Numbered from the stretch's first letter, positions 25,538-34,569 are shown. The stretch is 64,000 nt of DNA from Lentisphaeria bacterium (GCA_017456805.1 JAFTIQ010000031.1:1-64000); one strand, 5' to 3'. Notes: a model not told the origin generated them from the sequence alone. A program made the numbers and translations.

Positions 25538-25670
25538 AATAGAAAAATATGCATTTGCCGGCTGCCCGTCTTTGAAGACAATTGAAATCCCGGACTCTTG
25601 TGAATATGCCAAAGGATTTTTGGATAGCAGTTTTCCTTCCGGCTGCAAAGTGATCCGCCGGGTGAAATAA
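25506..25670 (+). pseudogene. Leucine-rich-repeat (BspA/LRR_5 type) remnant, 54 residues
   Basis: Overlapping the DUF805 remnant in another frame, an ATG at 25506 opens 54 codons. Residues about 11-28 read EIEKYAFAGCPSLKTIEI followed by PDS, the unmistakable LRR_5 consensus of BspA-like surface proteins (IxxxAFxGCxSLKxIxIP). The C-terminal end (CKVIRRVK) is the usual terminus of such proteins. With only one repeat and no signal peptide it is most likely debris of a larger gene, possibly a DUF805-LRR fusion broken by a frameshift and a deletion. Confidence 0.6.
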
Positions 25671-25878
25671 AAATTTCATAAAAAAACGGCTTGATCTTCC
25701 GGGAAAATGCATCAGAAACCGGAAAATTTTCCTGTCAAGTCAAAAAAAGTCATGAAAAACAACATCTTTTTGCATTTTTTTTCAAATTTGCGCTTCCTTT
25801 TTTCATAAATGATGATATATTACCATGATAGCGGAAAACCGCAAAATGAAAAATACGGTAACTGAAAGAGAGAAGAAC

Positions 25879-27576
25879 ATGAAACCGAAGTACGAAAGCC
25901 CCGCCCGCACCAATCCTGCAAAGCGGGAATGGATTGAGAAGGAATTAACGGCAGCTCCAGCATGGTGTTCCGTCGACCTGCGCGACGGCAATCAGGCGCT
26001 TCCGCTTCCCATGAATCCTGCCCGCAAACTTGAGTACTTCAAGCTTCTTACCTCCATCGGTTTTAAAGAAATTGAAGTTGCCTTCCCCTCCGCATCCCAG
26101 GACGATTTTGATTTTGTCCGGGAGCTGATCGAAGGAAATCACATTCCGGAGGGAGTCAAGATCGGTGTGCTGACTCAGATGAGAGAGTCATTGATCCGCC
26201 GCACTGTGGAATCTCTGAAGGGAGTGAAGCAGGCTGTGCTTCATGCTTATCTTGCAACCTCAGATCTGCATGGTCAGATCGTGTTCGGGAAAAAACATGA
26301 TGATCTGCTGAAAATGGCGATCGAAGGCACAAAACTGGTCCGGAAATGTGTGGAAGAAGCCGGAATGATCGATCAGATCACTTACGAATTCTCCCCGGAA
26401 GAGTTCACCGATACCGATCCGGATTTCGCTGTGGAAATCTGCAAAGCCGTTCGCGAAGCATGGGGCGAAACAACCAAAGATACCTTTATTTTGAACCTGC
26501 CCGCAACAGTGGAACGCAGACCTCCCTGGCATTATGCCGATATGGTAGCATATTTCCTGAAACATTATCCTTATGCCGATACAACAACCGTCAGTGTGCA
26601 TTCTCATAACGATCAGGGCTGTGCTGTTGCTTCCACTGAAATGACTCTGCTTGCCGGGGCCGAACGCGTGGAAGGAACACTGTTCGGTCATGGAGAACGG
26701 ACCGGTAATGTGGATATCTGCACCATTGCAATGAATTTGCAGTCTATGAATATTGAAACCGGTTTGGATTTCTCCAATCTGCCCAAGATCGTTCACACAG
26801 TGGAAGAAGCAACCGGGCTGGAAGTTCATGAACGGCATCCCTATGCCGGACAGCTGGTGTTTACTGCATTCTCCGGATCCCATCAGGATGCCATCCGGAA
26901 GGGGTTGGATAAGCGGAAAGATTCTCAGGATCTCTTCGGAGTTGACTGGAAAGTTCCGTACTTGCATATTGACCCCGCTGATGTGGGCAGAAGTTATGAA
27001 AAACTGATCCGTATCAACAGTCAGTCCGGCAAGGGCGGCGTGGTTTATGTGCTGGAACATGATTACGGGATCTATCCGCCGAAGGGAATGCATCCTGAGA
27101 TTGGAACAGCAGTTCAGCGTTATACTGACCGCACTGGAGAAGAAGTTGATTCCCAGAAGCTTATCAAGATTTTTGATGAAGCATTTGTGAATGTGAAAGG
27201 ACCTCTGGAACTGGTGAAGTTCGGGCGGATTCATCATGAAAATGAAGCCGAGGATAATGCGGTGATTTCTGTTGCGCTGACCATTCGTTACAATGGAAAA
27301 GAAATGGAAATCAACGGCAGCGGAAACGGTCCGATTTCTGCGACGGTTCATGCGATCCGCAATGAAGCCGGACTTTATGATTTTGTGCTGGAAGACTTTT
27401 CAGAACGGACCCTCGGGACCAATGCAGATGCAAAAGCAATCGCATTTGTCGGGATCCGCAAGAAGAGCGATTCCAGAATTCTCTATGGTGTAGGAGAACA
27501 TTCCAATATTGATCAGGCGGCGATGCTTGCGCTGTTTGCCGCGATCAATAAGGCTATGAATGAGGATAAGAAATAA
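25879..27576 (+). CDS. leuA: 2-isopropylmalate synthase, class 2 type
   Basis: 565 residues from ATG 25879 (AGAGAAG upstream); an earlier in-frame ATG is less well placed. APAWCSVDLRDGNQALPLPM near 26-45 has the LRDG-containing catalytic block of the DRE-TIM metallolyase family. VSVHSHNDQGCAVASTEM holds the metal-binding His-x-His. The C-terminal third is the leucine-sensing regulatory domain (NGSGNGPISATVHAIRNEAG). It condenses acetyl-CoA with 2-oxoisovalerate, first step of leucine synthesis. The length and MKPKYESPARTNPAKREWIEKE start match the eukaryote/proteobacterial-type LeuA2 group. Downstream is a peptidase gene; other leucine genes are not in view. Confidence 0.93.
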   Translation: MKPKYESPARTNPAKREWIEKELTAAPAWCSVDLRDGNQALPLPMNPARKLEYFKLLTSIGFKEIEVAFPSASQDDFDFVRELIEGNHIPEGVKIGVLTQMRESLIRRTVESLKGVKQAVLHAYLATSDLHGQIVFGKKHDDLLKMAIEGTKLVRKCVEEAGMIDQITYEFSPEEFTDTDPDFAVEICKAVREAWGETTKDTFILNLPATVERRPPWHYADMVAYFLKHYPYADTTTVSVHSHNDQGCAVASTEMTLLAGAERVEGTLFGHGERTGNVDICTIAMNLQSMNIETGLDFSNLPKIVHTVEEATGLEVHERHPYAGQLVFTAFSGSHQDAIRKGLDKRKDSQDLFGVDWKVPYLHIDPADVGRSYEKLIRINSQSGKGGVVYVLEHDYGIYPPKGMHPEIGTAVQRYTDRTGEEVDSQKLIKIFDEAFVNVKGPLELVKFGRIHHENEAEDNAVISVALTIRYNGKEMEINGSGNGPISATVHAIRNEAGLYDFVLEDFSERTLGTNADAKAIAFVGIRKKSDSRILYGVGEHSNIDQAAMLALFAAINKAMNEDKK

Positions 27577-27585
27577 GGAACAGGG

Positions 27586-28671
27586 ATGAAAACATCAACA
27601 GTTGTCATCATATTTGCTTTAATTCTTGGAGTTCACGGTTTGGTTCTGTGGCTTGTTCTCCGGGATACCGGAAGCACGCCGGAAGAGCCGAAGAGAGCTG
27701 TCGGAACAGAAGCTGCTGCGCAGGAAAGAGAGGCTGCACCGGCTCATACTGCACCGGCAGTTCCTTCCCGGGAAGAGAAGATGCGCAGAGCCCGGGCTCA
27801 GATCATCCGTCCTTATGATTACAGTTCAGCGGTGATCGGAAGCATTCCCGGATTCCGCAAAGGGCGTCCCGGCACAGCTGGGATCATTGTGGATCTGAAC
27901 ACCCGTAAGGTTTTGTGGTGCAAGAATGCGGAAAAGGCATTTCCGATTGCTTCCATGACAAAGCTGATGACAGTTCTTGTTGCTTATGAAATGACGCAGG
28001 ATCCGCGGAGCGGAGTTACTCTTGATACGCAGGTGAAGGTCACGGTTGCAGCCTACAAAGTCGGCGGCAGTCAGGTTTGGCTTGATCCGAAAGAGAGTTT
28101 TACTTTGCGGGAACTGATGATGGCTGCATCGATCCAGAGTGCGAACGATGCTGCCTATCTCATTGCCGAATTTCTCGGAAACGGCGATGTGAATTTATTT
28201 GTACGGAAAATGAATGCCAAAGCCGCAGAGCTTGGGATGAAACATACGATCTTCCGAAACCCTCACGGATTGCCCGGCAAAAAAGCAGCCGAGGATAACG
28301 TGTCAAGTCCGGAAGATATGGTTCGTCTTGCCGAAGCGACGCTGCTTCACCCCCAGCTGATGGAATGGGCTTCCACATGGAAGGCGCCGTTCCGTAAACC
28401 GGGAACGAAGGGATATTTGGAGATGAGGAATCACAATCATCTGATTCCCGGCGGGAACATGCGTTCTCCCGGAGTGGATGGTTTGAAGACCGGGTTTATC
28501 AACCGGTCCGGATACTGTCTCGCTGTATCCTGTTTGCGTGGAGACCGTCGGGTTGTCGGAATTGTGATGGGGCATCCCACATGGAAGGAACGGGATCAGT
28601 TTGTGATTTCGCTTCTTGACTGGGGGTATGCCAGAATCGCCAAGCTTGAAACGGCCGCGGGAAGCAATTGA
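27586..28671 (+). CDS. D-alanyl-D-alanine carboxypeptidase (peptidase S11, PBP5/6-like)
   Basis: 361 residues. A single N-terminal membrane anchor (6-26), an Ala/Glu-rich linker to about 75, then the penicillin-binding-protein catalytic domain with all three motifs: S123-M-T-K126 in FPIASMTKLMT, S185-A-N187 in SIQSANDAAY, and K301-T-G303 in DGLKTGF. Unlike classic PBP5 it lacks a C-terminal amphipathic anchor domain. It trims the terminal D-Ala from peptidoglycan stem peptides in the periplasm. Starts nine bases after leuA. Confidence 0.92.
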   Translation: MKTSTVVIIFALILGVHGLVLWLVLRDTGSTPEEPKRAVGTEAAAQEREAAPAHTAPAVPSREEKMRRARAQIIRPYDYSSAVIGSIPGFRKGRPGTAGIIVDLNTRKVLWCKNAEKAFPIASMTKLMTVLVAYEMTQDPRSGVTLDTQVKVTVAAYKVGGSQVWLDPKESFTLRELMMAASIQSANDAAYLIAEFLGNGDVNLFVRKMNAKAAELGMKHTIFRNPHGLPGKKAAEDNVSSPEDMVRLAEATLLHPQLMEWASTWKAPFRKPGTKGYLEMRNHNHLIPGGNMRSPGVDGLKTGFINRSGYCLAVSCLRGDRRVVGIVMGHPTWKERDQFVISLLDWGYARIAKLETAAGSN

Positions 28672-28730
28672 CCTTGTGTCAAAATAATCTCTAACAAGTA
28701 TCACCTGCAACATCAAAAGGAAAAGGTACT

Positions 28731-29021
28731 ATGACAAAACGTGATATCATCGTTAAGATCGCCGAAGAATCTAAAAATCTTACCCAGGCAGAAGTCGGAT
28801 TTGTTGTCCAGAAGACTCTGGATACCATTGCCGAAGAACTTGCTTCCGGAAGAAATATCGAACTTCGCAACTTTGGTGTGTTTGAAGTCCGCACCACCAA
28901 GAAACGCGTTGGCAGAAACCCTGCGAAACCCCAGGATGAAGTGATCATTCCCGAACGCGCAGTTGTGAAATTCCGTTCCGGAAGAATCCTCCGCGAAAAA
29001 GTCGGCAACCTGGTCAAATAA
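28731..29021 (+). CDS. HU/IHF-family DNA-binding protein
   Basis: 96 residues, the normal length. TKRDIIVKIAEESKNLTQAEVGFVVQKTLDTIAEELASG is the helical N-terminus, and IELRNFGVFEVRTTKKRVGRNPAKPQDEVIIPERAVVKFRSGR is the beta-arm region, with RNP at the arm tip that inserts into the DNA minor groove. It bends DNA; the spacing of residues is a little more IHF-alpha than HU, but the two cannot be told apart here. AAAAGGAAAAGG is the ribosome site. It precedes hisS by 14 bases. Confidence 0.93.
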   Translation: MTKRDIIVKIAEESKNLTQAEVGFVVQKTLDTIAEELASGRNIELRNFGVFEVRTTKKRVGRNPAKPQDEVIIPERAVVKFRSGRILREKVGNLVK

Positions 29022-29035
29022 CACCGGAGATTACC

Positions 29036-30289
29036 ATGTCGAAATCCGCACCACCGCCGGGAACCGGGGATATCACCCCTGAAGAAGCTCCCGTTTGGAA
29101 TCTTCTGGAAGAATCTGCAAAACGGATTTTTCATCTTTACGGATACGGAGAACTCCGCACCCCGATTTTTGAATATACGGAAGTCTTTCAGAGAGGGCTC
29201 GGTGATGAAACCGAAGTCGTCAAGAAGGAAATGTATACCTTTGAAGATCGCGGCGGCCGTTCTTTGACGCTCCGTCCGGAAGGGACCGCCGGAGTCATGC
29301 GCTCTCTGGCTGGAACTGATGCTGTCAACGGCGTGGAACACAGAGTCTTTTATATCGGACCCATGTTCCGCGGGGAACGCCCCTCTGCCGGAAGACGCAG
29401 ACAATTCCATCAGATCGGCGTGGAAAATGCCGGAAGAGTTTCCCCGGAACTGGATGCGGAATGTATCTCCATGCTTGTTCATTTCCTCAATGATATCGGG
29501 ATCACCGGGTTTACAGTGAAGCTCAACACCCGCGGTGTGAAGGCTGACCGCCCGGCTGCGGAAGCCGCTCTCAGAGAGTTCTTCCGTCCTCATCTCTCAG
29601 AAATGTGCCCCGATTGTCAGGAACGTTTTGAACGGAATATCTGGCGTATTCTTGACTGCAAACAGGAAAAGTGCCGCAATGTGATTGCCGGTGCTCCCAA
29701 TGCAGCGGATTATTTCAGCGATGAAACAAAGGCTTACTTCAAGCAAGTCTGCTCCAGCCTTGATGCAATGGGAATCGAATATCAGGTCGATCCCGAACTT
29801 GTACGCGGATTGGACTATTATGTTCATACCGTGTTTGAGTTGACCCATCCGGGGCTTGGGGGGCAGAATGCCATTGCCGGAGGCGGCCGCTATGAACTGG
29901 CTCTTCCCGGAATCAATAAACCGGTGGAAGGAGTCGGTTTCGCTGCCGGAATGGAACGTCTTCTTATGGTGAGAGATTCTCTTGGAATCGTTCCTCCCGC
30001 GCTTGAACCTCCCAAACTGTTTCTTGCCTCCATGGGCGAACAGGCTTTGGCGTTCAATATTGCATTGGCTGCTAAACTCCGCAGAGCAGGGATCCCTGTC
30101 GCGGTGGAAGTTGAGGCAAAAAGTCTGAAATCACAGATGCGCAGCGCAGACCGTTTGAAAGCGGCTTACAGTATGATCATCGGTGATACCGAACTCGAAT
30201 CCGGAGTCGCAAAACTCAAACGGATGGCTGATGGAAATCAGGAAGAAGTCAAGGTGACCGTTGAGGCATTGACAGACGTGCTGAAATGA
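29036..30289 (+). CDS. hisS: Histidyl-tRNA synthetase
   Basis: 417 residues. The class II synthetase motifs are present: PPGTGDITPEEA near 7-18 (start of the catalytic domain), motif 2 in FYIGPMFRGERPSAGRRRQFHQIGVE (104-129), the histidine-binding block RGLDYYVHTVFELTH (260-274), GGGRYE and motif 3 near GVGFAAGMERLL. The C-terminal ~95 residues are the anticodon-binding domain. It charges tRNA-His in the cytoplasm. The stop overlaps the start of the next gene by four bases. Confidence 0.96.
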   Translation: MSKSAPPPGTGDITPEEAPVWNLLEESAKRIFHLYGYGELRTPIFEYTEVFQRGLGDETEVVKKEMYTFEDRGGRSLTLRPEGTAGVMRSLAGTDAVNGVEHRVFYIGPMFRGERPSAGRRRQFHQIGVENAGRVSPELDAECISMLVHFLNDIGITGFTVKLNTRGVKADRPAAEAALREFFRPHLSEMCPDCQERFERNIWRILDCKQEKCRNVIAGAPNAADYFSDETKAYFKQVCSSLDAMGIEYQVDPELVRGLDYYVHTVFELTHPGLGGQNAIAGGGRYELALPGINKPVEGVGFAAGMERLLMVRDSLGIVPPALEPPKLFLASMGEQALAFNIALAAKLRRAGIPVAVEVEAKSLKSQMRSADRLKAAYSMIIGDTELESGVAKLKRMADGNQEEVKVTVEALTDVLK

Positions 30290-31317
30290 ATAGAGTTTAT
30301 AACGTAAATATTGTGTCGCAGTCCCCCCTGCCGACACCGGAAGAGATCCATACAGAACTTCCGATTCCCTCCGAATCGGAAGATTTCATTGAGGCTTCCC
30401 GCCGGGATCTCGTAAATATCCTGAATCACAAGGATGATCGTTTCCTTGTGATTGCAGGACCCTGTTCCATTCATGATATTCCAGCTGCTATGGAATATGC
30501 GGAACGGTTCAAAAAACTGCAGCAGAAAGTTTCTGATAAACTCTTTCTGATCATGCGGGCATATTTCGAAAAACCCCGTACGACCGTTGGCTGGAAGGGG
30601 ATGATCTATGATCCGCGCATGGATAAGTCTTTCCAGATCGAGGAAGGTTTACGCCTTGCACGGAAGCTGCTTCTTCAGATTACTGACATGAAGATCCCCG
30701 CCGCAACGGAGTTCCTTGATCCCATCATTCCCCAGTATCTTTGTGATTTGATCACATGGGCGGCGATCGGTGCCCGGACAACCGAATCCCAGACACACCG
30801 TCAGATGGCAAGCGGAATGTCCATGCCTATCGGATTCAAAAATGCAACTGATGGATCCATCAGCATTGCAATCGACGCTATCAAAACCGCAGCGGCCTGT
30901 CACAGTTTCCTTGGCGTGATTCAGGATGGCAGAACCGGTATTTTCAACACAAAGGGAAATCCCAACTGTCATATCGTGCTGCGCGGTTCTTCTATTGATC
31001 CTAATTACGGATCTGAATACATTGCATTCTCCCGTGAGCTTCTCCGGAAAGCCGGATTGAATCAGGCGATCATTGTGGATTGCAGTCATGGCAATTCTCA
31101 TAAGATCCCGAAAAATCAATTGAAGGCAGCCAGAGATGTAATTGCTCAGCGGAGCAGCGGCGATAAATCAGTCGTCGGCATCATGCTGGAAAGCTTTTTG
31201 AAGGAAGGCAGACAGGAAATCGGCGATTACATGGTTCCCGGCTTATCCGTTACAGATGCCTGTCTCGGGTGGGACGATACGGAAGAGCTGATTCTCTCTG
31301 CGTATCACGCACTTTGA
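30286..31317 (+). CDS. aroG: 3-deoxy-7-phosphoheptulonate (DAHP) synthase, AroG type
   Basis: 343 residues. FLVIAGPCSIHD near 46-57, IMRAYFEKPRTTVGWKG near 85-101 and the C-terminal VDCSHGNSHKI are the class I (E. coli AroF/G/H type) signatures, including the metal-binding Cys and His residues. It joins phosphoenolpyruvate and erythrose 4-phosphate, the first step of aromatic amino-acid synthesis. Which amino acid inhibits it cannot be read off. Coupled to hisS by an ATGA overlap. Confidence 0.95.
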   Translation: MNRVYNVNIVSQSPLPTPEEIHTELPIPSESEDFIEASRRDLVNILNHKDDRFLVIAGPCSIHDIPAAMEYAERFKKLQQKVSDKLFLIMRAYFEKPRTTVGWKGMIYDPRMDKSFQIEEGLRLARKLLLQITDMKIPAATEFLDPIIPQYLCDLITWAAIGARTTESQTHRQMASGMSMPIGFKNATDGSISIAIDAIKTAAACHSFLGVIQDGRTGIFNTKGNPNCHIVLRGSSIDPNYGSEYIAFSRELLRKAGLNQAIIVDCSHGNSHKIPKNQLKAARDVIAQRSSGDKSVVGIMLESFLKEGRQEIGDYMVPGLSVTDACLGWDDTEELILSAYHAL

Positions 31318-31320
31318 TTT

Positions 31321-32013
31321 TCAATCCCGGCGTCCGCCGATGACTCCTGCCCGGAGCAGATAGTAAAGAAGCATCAGAAGAGAACTGACCGCAGAGGCGA
31401 CGTATGTCATGAATGCTGCATTCAAAACTTCTGCCGCACCGGATTGTTCCTGCGGAGTAACGATCCCGCAAGTCACCATCAACTTTTTGGCTCGTGTGCT
31501 GGCATCCCATTCCACGGGCAGCGTGACCAGAGTAAACAGGACAGATACCCCGAATAGAATTGCTCCGACAAGGATCATTTGCTGGGACATGAGGAAAAAT
31601 CCAAGAGGGATGATGATATATGCTCCAACCGATGTGATATTGGCAAGGGGAACCAAGCCCGTCCGTAAACAGAGCGGACCGTAGGCGGTGGCATGTTGGA
31701 TCGCATGACCGGCTTCGTGACATGCAACTCCGATGGATGAAAGGGAGATCCCGTCGAAAACATCCGGCGAGAGGCGCAGTACCTTTGCGGACGGATCGTA
31801 ATGATCTGTCAGAAAGCCTCCGACCCGTTCGATTCTGACATCATAAATCCCTGCGGATGAGAGCAGTCTCTGGGCTGCCTGCGCTCCGGTAATGCGGGAA
31901 GAAGCGCAAAAGCCTTTGTATTTATTAAAAGTCGAGTGCGTATAAGCTGATGCCAAGCCGGCAATAATGAGCCCCGGGATCATAAAGAGCCAGGAAAGAG
32001 GATCAATCCACAT
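31321..32013 (-). CDS. YugP-type membrane zinc metallopeptidase
   Basis: 230 residues with four to five membrane helices. H99-E100-x-x-H103 in GVACHEAGHAIQHA is the zinc-binding motif, and the surrounding sequence (GGFLTDHYDPSAKVLRLSPDVFDG before it, two hydrophobic segments after) matches the PF04298 family (Bacillus YugP). The family's substrates are unknown. It converges on aroG with only three bases between stops. Confidence 0.9.
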   Translation of the reverse strand: MWIDPLSWLFMIPGLIIAGLASAYTHSTFNKYKGFCASSRITGAQAAQRLLSSAGIYDVRIERVGGFLTDHYDPSAKVLRLSPDVFDGISLSSIGVACHEAGHAIQHATAYGPLCLRTGLVPLANITSVGAYIIIPLGFFLMSQQMILVGAILFGVSVLFTLVTLPVEWDASTRAKKLMVTCGIVTPQEQSGAAEVLNAAFMTYVASAVSSLLMLLYYLLRAGVIGGRRD

Positions 32014-32051
32014 AGCAGGATCTCCTTGATTTTCAGCGGATCAAGACCGGA

Positions 32052-32849
32052 TCAGGCACGGCGTCCGTGATGATCTCCGGGGAGGATTCCGCGTTTGGAT
32101 GATTTGACGAACTCCAGGAATTCCAGCACTTCCGGGAGCTGGGGAAGTTCAGCTTCCACCTTCGCGATTGCATTGGTTGTGTTCAATCCGGAACGGAAGA
32201 AGATATTGTAGACTTCTTTGATGACTTTGATTGTATCCGGAGAGAACCCGTTGCGGCGCAGTCCGACGATATTGAACCCGCGGACACCGCCGTTTCTTCC
32301 GTCACCGATCATGAACGGGGGCAGGTCCATGGAGATCTGAGATCCGCCGCTGAGAACAGCCATTCTTCCCATTCTGCAGAACTGATGCATTCCGGAGAGC
32401 CCGGAAATCAGGCAGTTATCGCCGATTTCGCAATATCCTGCGAGTCCGCTGAAGGGGACCATGATTACTTTATTTCCGAGCTGGCAGTTGTGTGCGACGT
32501 GAGTATTCGCCATCATAAAGCAGCCGTTTCCGATTTTGGTCACAGTATTTTCATGAGTTCCGCGGTTGACGGTTACGCCTTCGCGGAAGCGGTTGTTATC
32601 GCCGATCTGAGTGTAGGAAACAATGTCATTGAACGCATAATCTTCCGGTTCTGTTCCCACGGAAGCAAAGGGATGAACGACATTGTTTTTTCCCATTGTG
32701 GTATAAGCCCCGATCCGGCATTGTCCGATCAAATGGGTTCCAGCCCCGATTTCTACATCATGTTCAATGACAGAATAAGGACCGACGATCACATCGTCAG
32801 CGAGTTTGACAGAGGGATCGATGATAGCGGTAGGATGGATCTGAGGCAT
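32052..32849 (-). CDS. lpxA: UDP-N-acetylglucosamine acyltransferase
   Basis: 265 residues. The first ~190 form the left-handed beta-helix of hexapeptide repeats (IGAGTHLIGQCRIGAYTTMGKNN), with the catalytic-His region in MMANTHVAHNCQLGN; the C-terminal helical segment starts near 190. It moves an acyl chain from acyl-ACP to UDP-GlcNAc, the first step of lipid A synthesis, so the cell is expected to have LPS. GGAG at eight bases supports the start. Confidence 0.95.
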   Translation of the reverse strand: MPQIHPTAIIDPSVKLADDVIVGPYSVIEHDVEIGAGTHLIGQCRIGAYTTMGKNNVVHPFASVGTEPEDYAFNDIVSYTQIGDNNRFREGVTVNRGTHENTVTKIGNGCFMMANTHVAHNCQLGNKVIMVPFSGLAGYCEIGDNCLISGLSGMHQFCRMGRMAVLSGGSQISMDLPPFMIGDGRNGGVRGFNIVGLRRNGFSPDTIKVIKEVYNIFFRSGLNTTNAIAKVEAELPQLPEVLEFLEFVKSSKRGILPGDHHGRRA

Positions 32850-32904
32850 TGTATCAACTCCGAATGGTAAAAAGTTGTGTTTGGGATCGAGAGATTCAGA
32901 TAAA

Positions 32905-32930
32905 GAAAAAGCGGGGTCGAGCCCCGCTTT
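32905..32930 (-). terminator. Intrinsic terminator after the 34-residue protein gene
   Basis: Minus strand: AAAGCGGGG-CTCGA-CCCCGCTTT followed by further T residues. GC-rich six-pair core extended by A-T pairs. Confidence 0.85.
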
Positions 32931-32936
32931 CAGCGC

Positions 32937-33041
32937 TTATTTTTTCTTGGAGCTCTTGGCTTCATTTGCTCTTTCTTTGAGTCTGTCCATGTAACGAGCA
33001 TGGCGTGCGCGCTTTTCAATTTTGTTGTACTGCTTTCCCAT
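32937..33041 (-). CDS. 34-residue highly basic protein
   Basis: Minus-strand ORF of 35 codons. ATG 33041 has AGGAG seven bases upstream, a promoter at 33092-33120 and a hairpin terminator immediately after the stop. The product begins MGKQYNKIEKRARHARYMDR and ends with ANEAKSSKKK: 14 of 34 residues are Lys or Arg, and there are no hydrophobic stretches. This is a complete, well-formed expression unit, so I regard it as a real gene. It resembles small basic proteins annotated in PVC bacteria as hypothetical, with RNA or ribosome binding a plausible role; I cannot confirm homology. Confidence 0.8.
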   Translation of the reverse strand: MGKQYNKIEKRARHARYMDRLKERANEAKSSKKK

Positions 33042-33091
33042 TATAAAACTCCTGATGTTTTGTTTTAATGTCAGTTTGCATATCATCGTGT

Positions 33092-33120
33092 AATATACAC
33101 GGTCATTCTGCAAAATTCAA
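33092..33120 (-). promoter_or_regulatory. Predicted promoter of the 34-residue protein gene
   Basis: Minus strand TTGAAT, 17-base spacer, TATATT, 50 bases upstream of the start codon. Confidence 0.75.
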
Positions 33121-33172
33121 ACTGTACATCTGATTTTTTTACAGCTTTTCCGTTTTTTTTCTGATCTGCGGG

Positions 33173-33200
33173 TTGAAAAACTCTGTTCCGGTGGTAAAAT
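33173..33200 (+). promoter_or_regulatory. Predicted promoter for mutY
   Basis: TTGAAA, 16-base spacer, TAAAAT, 27 bases before the start codon at 33228. Confidence 0.7.
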
Positions 33201-33227
33201 ACCATTGAGTTAACAACAGAGGTATTT

Positions 33228-34220
33228 ATGGTAGAAGAACTGCTCCGGTATTATGAGGAGAATGCAAGAGATCTGGATTGGCGGCATAATCCGACCCCTT
33301 ACCGGGTCTGGATTTCTGAAATTATGCTTCAGCAAACCCGCGTGGAAGCGGTGAAATCGTACTATGCCCGGTTTATGAAAGAACTGCCGACCGTGGAGTC
33401 TCTTGCCGAGGTTTCCGAGGAGAAACTCTTCAAACTCTGGGAAGGTCTCGGATATTATTCCCGTGCAAGAAATTTACAGAAAGCCGCGAAGCTGATCGTG
33501 GAAATGGGTAAGTTCCCCGATACGCTGGAAGAAATTGCAAAACTGCCCGGAGTCGGACCCTATACAGCCGGTGCGATCGCATCCATCGCATTCGGTTTGC
33601 CGACTCCTGCCGTGGATGGAAATGTTCTGCGCGTTCTCTCCCGGATCAAAGGGCATAATTATGATGCCAAAACGGCTTCCGCTGAACTTAAAGATCTTTA
33701 TCCGCCCGGACGCGCCAGCGATTTTACCCAAAGCCTGATGGAACTCGGAGCATGTGTCTGCCTGCCCAATGGAAAACCTCTTTGCGGAATTTGTCCGGTG
33801 GCTCATGAATGTATTGCTCTGCGGGATGACCGGATCGATGAACTGCCTGAAAAACCGGAAAAGAAACCCCGGAAGATCGAAGAAAAAAATATTCTTGTTC
33901 TGGAGTTCAACGGAACGTTTGCGCTTCTGAAACGTCCGGCAAAAGGTCTTCTGGCAAAACTTTGGAGTTTCCCTGAGATCCCGGGGGATTTCAAACCGGT
34001 TCTCGAACAGAAAGGATATGCCGTTGAAACGGTAAACCAGAAAGGTTCTGCAAAACATATCTTTACTCATATTGAATGGAAAATGAAGATTTTTCATGTG
34101 CTGCTGAAGGAAATCCCGCAAGAGAATGAATTCGTCTGGGTTTCCCGGGAAGAACTGATAGAACATTATGCGATCCCTGCCGCATATCAGGGGGCTGTGA
34201 AAACGATTATGGAGGATTGA
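33228..34220 (+). CDS. mutY: A/G-specific adenine DNA glycosylase
   Basis: 330 residues. E31 in WISEIMLQQTRVEAV and D130 in TPAVDGNVLRVLSR are the two catalytic acids, and KLPGVGPYTAGAIASIAFG (105-123) is the helix-hairpin-helix DNA-binding motif. Four cysteines (178, 186, 189, 195) form the iron-sulfur cluster loop, with seven residues between the first pair instead of the usual six. From about 220 comes the NUDIX-like domain that recognises 8-oxoG. It removes adenine mispaired with 8-oxoguanine. Followed four bases later by xseB. Confidence 0.96.
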   Translation: MVEELLRYYEENARDLDWRHNPTPYRVWISEIMLQQTRVEAVKSYYARFMKELPTVESLAEVSEEKLFKLWEGLGYYSRARNLQKAAKLIVEMGKFPDTLEEIAKLPGVGPYTAGAIASIAFGLPTPAVDGNVLRVLSRIKGHNYDAKTASAELKDLYPPGRASDFTQSLMELGACVCLPNGKPLCGICPVAHECIALRDDRIDELPEKPEKKPRKIEEKNILVLEFNGTFALLKRPAKGLLAKLWSFPEIPGDFKPVLEQKGYAVETVNQKGSAKHIFTHIEWKMKIFHVLLKEIPQENEFVWVSREELIEHYAIPAAYQGAVKTIMED

Positions 34221-34223
34221 GTC

Positions 34224-34460
34224 ATGGAAGAACAGGAAATCAATTTGACCTTTGAAGAGGCGATGGATAAGCTGGAACAGATCGTTTCAGATATGGAGCA
34301 GGGCGGAATCCCGCTGGAACAGATGATGTCCAAATTTGAAGAAGGCGCAAAAATGGCAAAGTACTGTCAGGAAAAACTTGCCGGATTGAAAAAGAAAATG
34401 GAAATCCTCACCCGCCGTCCGGATGGCTCTACTGCATGGGAAGAACTTCCGGAAGAATAA
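34224..34460 (+). CDS. xseB: Exodeoxyribonuclease VII small subunit
   Basis: 78 residues. LTFEEAMDKLEQIVSDMEQGGIPLEQMMSKFEEG spans the two-helix XseB core, normal length and pattern. It pairs with XseA to degrade single-stranded DNA; xseA is not in the window. Coupled to mutY, making a small DNA-repair pair. Confidence 0.93.
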   Translation: MEEQEINLTFEEAMDKLEQIVSDMEQGGIPLEQMMSKFEEGAKMAKYCQEKLAGLKKKMEILTRRPDGSTAWEELPEE

Positions 34461-34569
34461 TTGCAGAAAAAAGGACGAATTGACATAAAAACGGGATGCT
34501 TGGGCATACTTTTTTTTGCTTTTTCCGTTTATAATATAAATAATAATAATTTTCAGGAAGGATGAGAGA

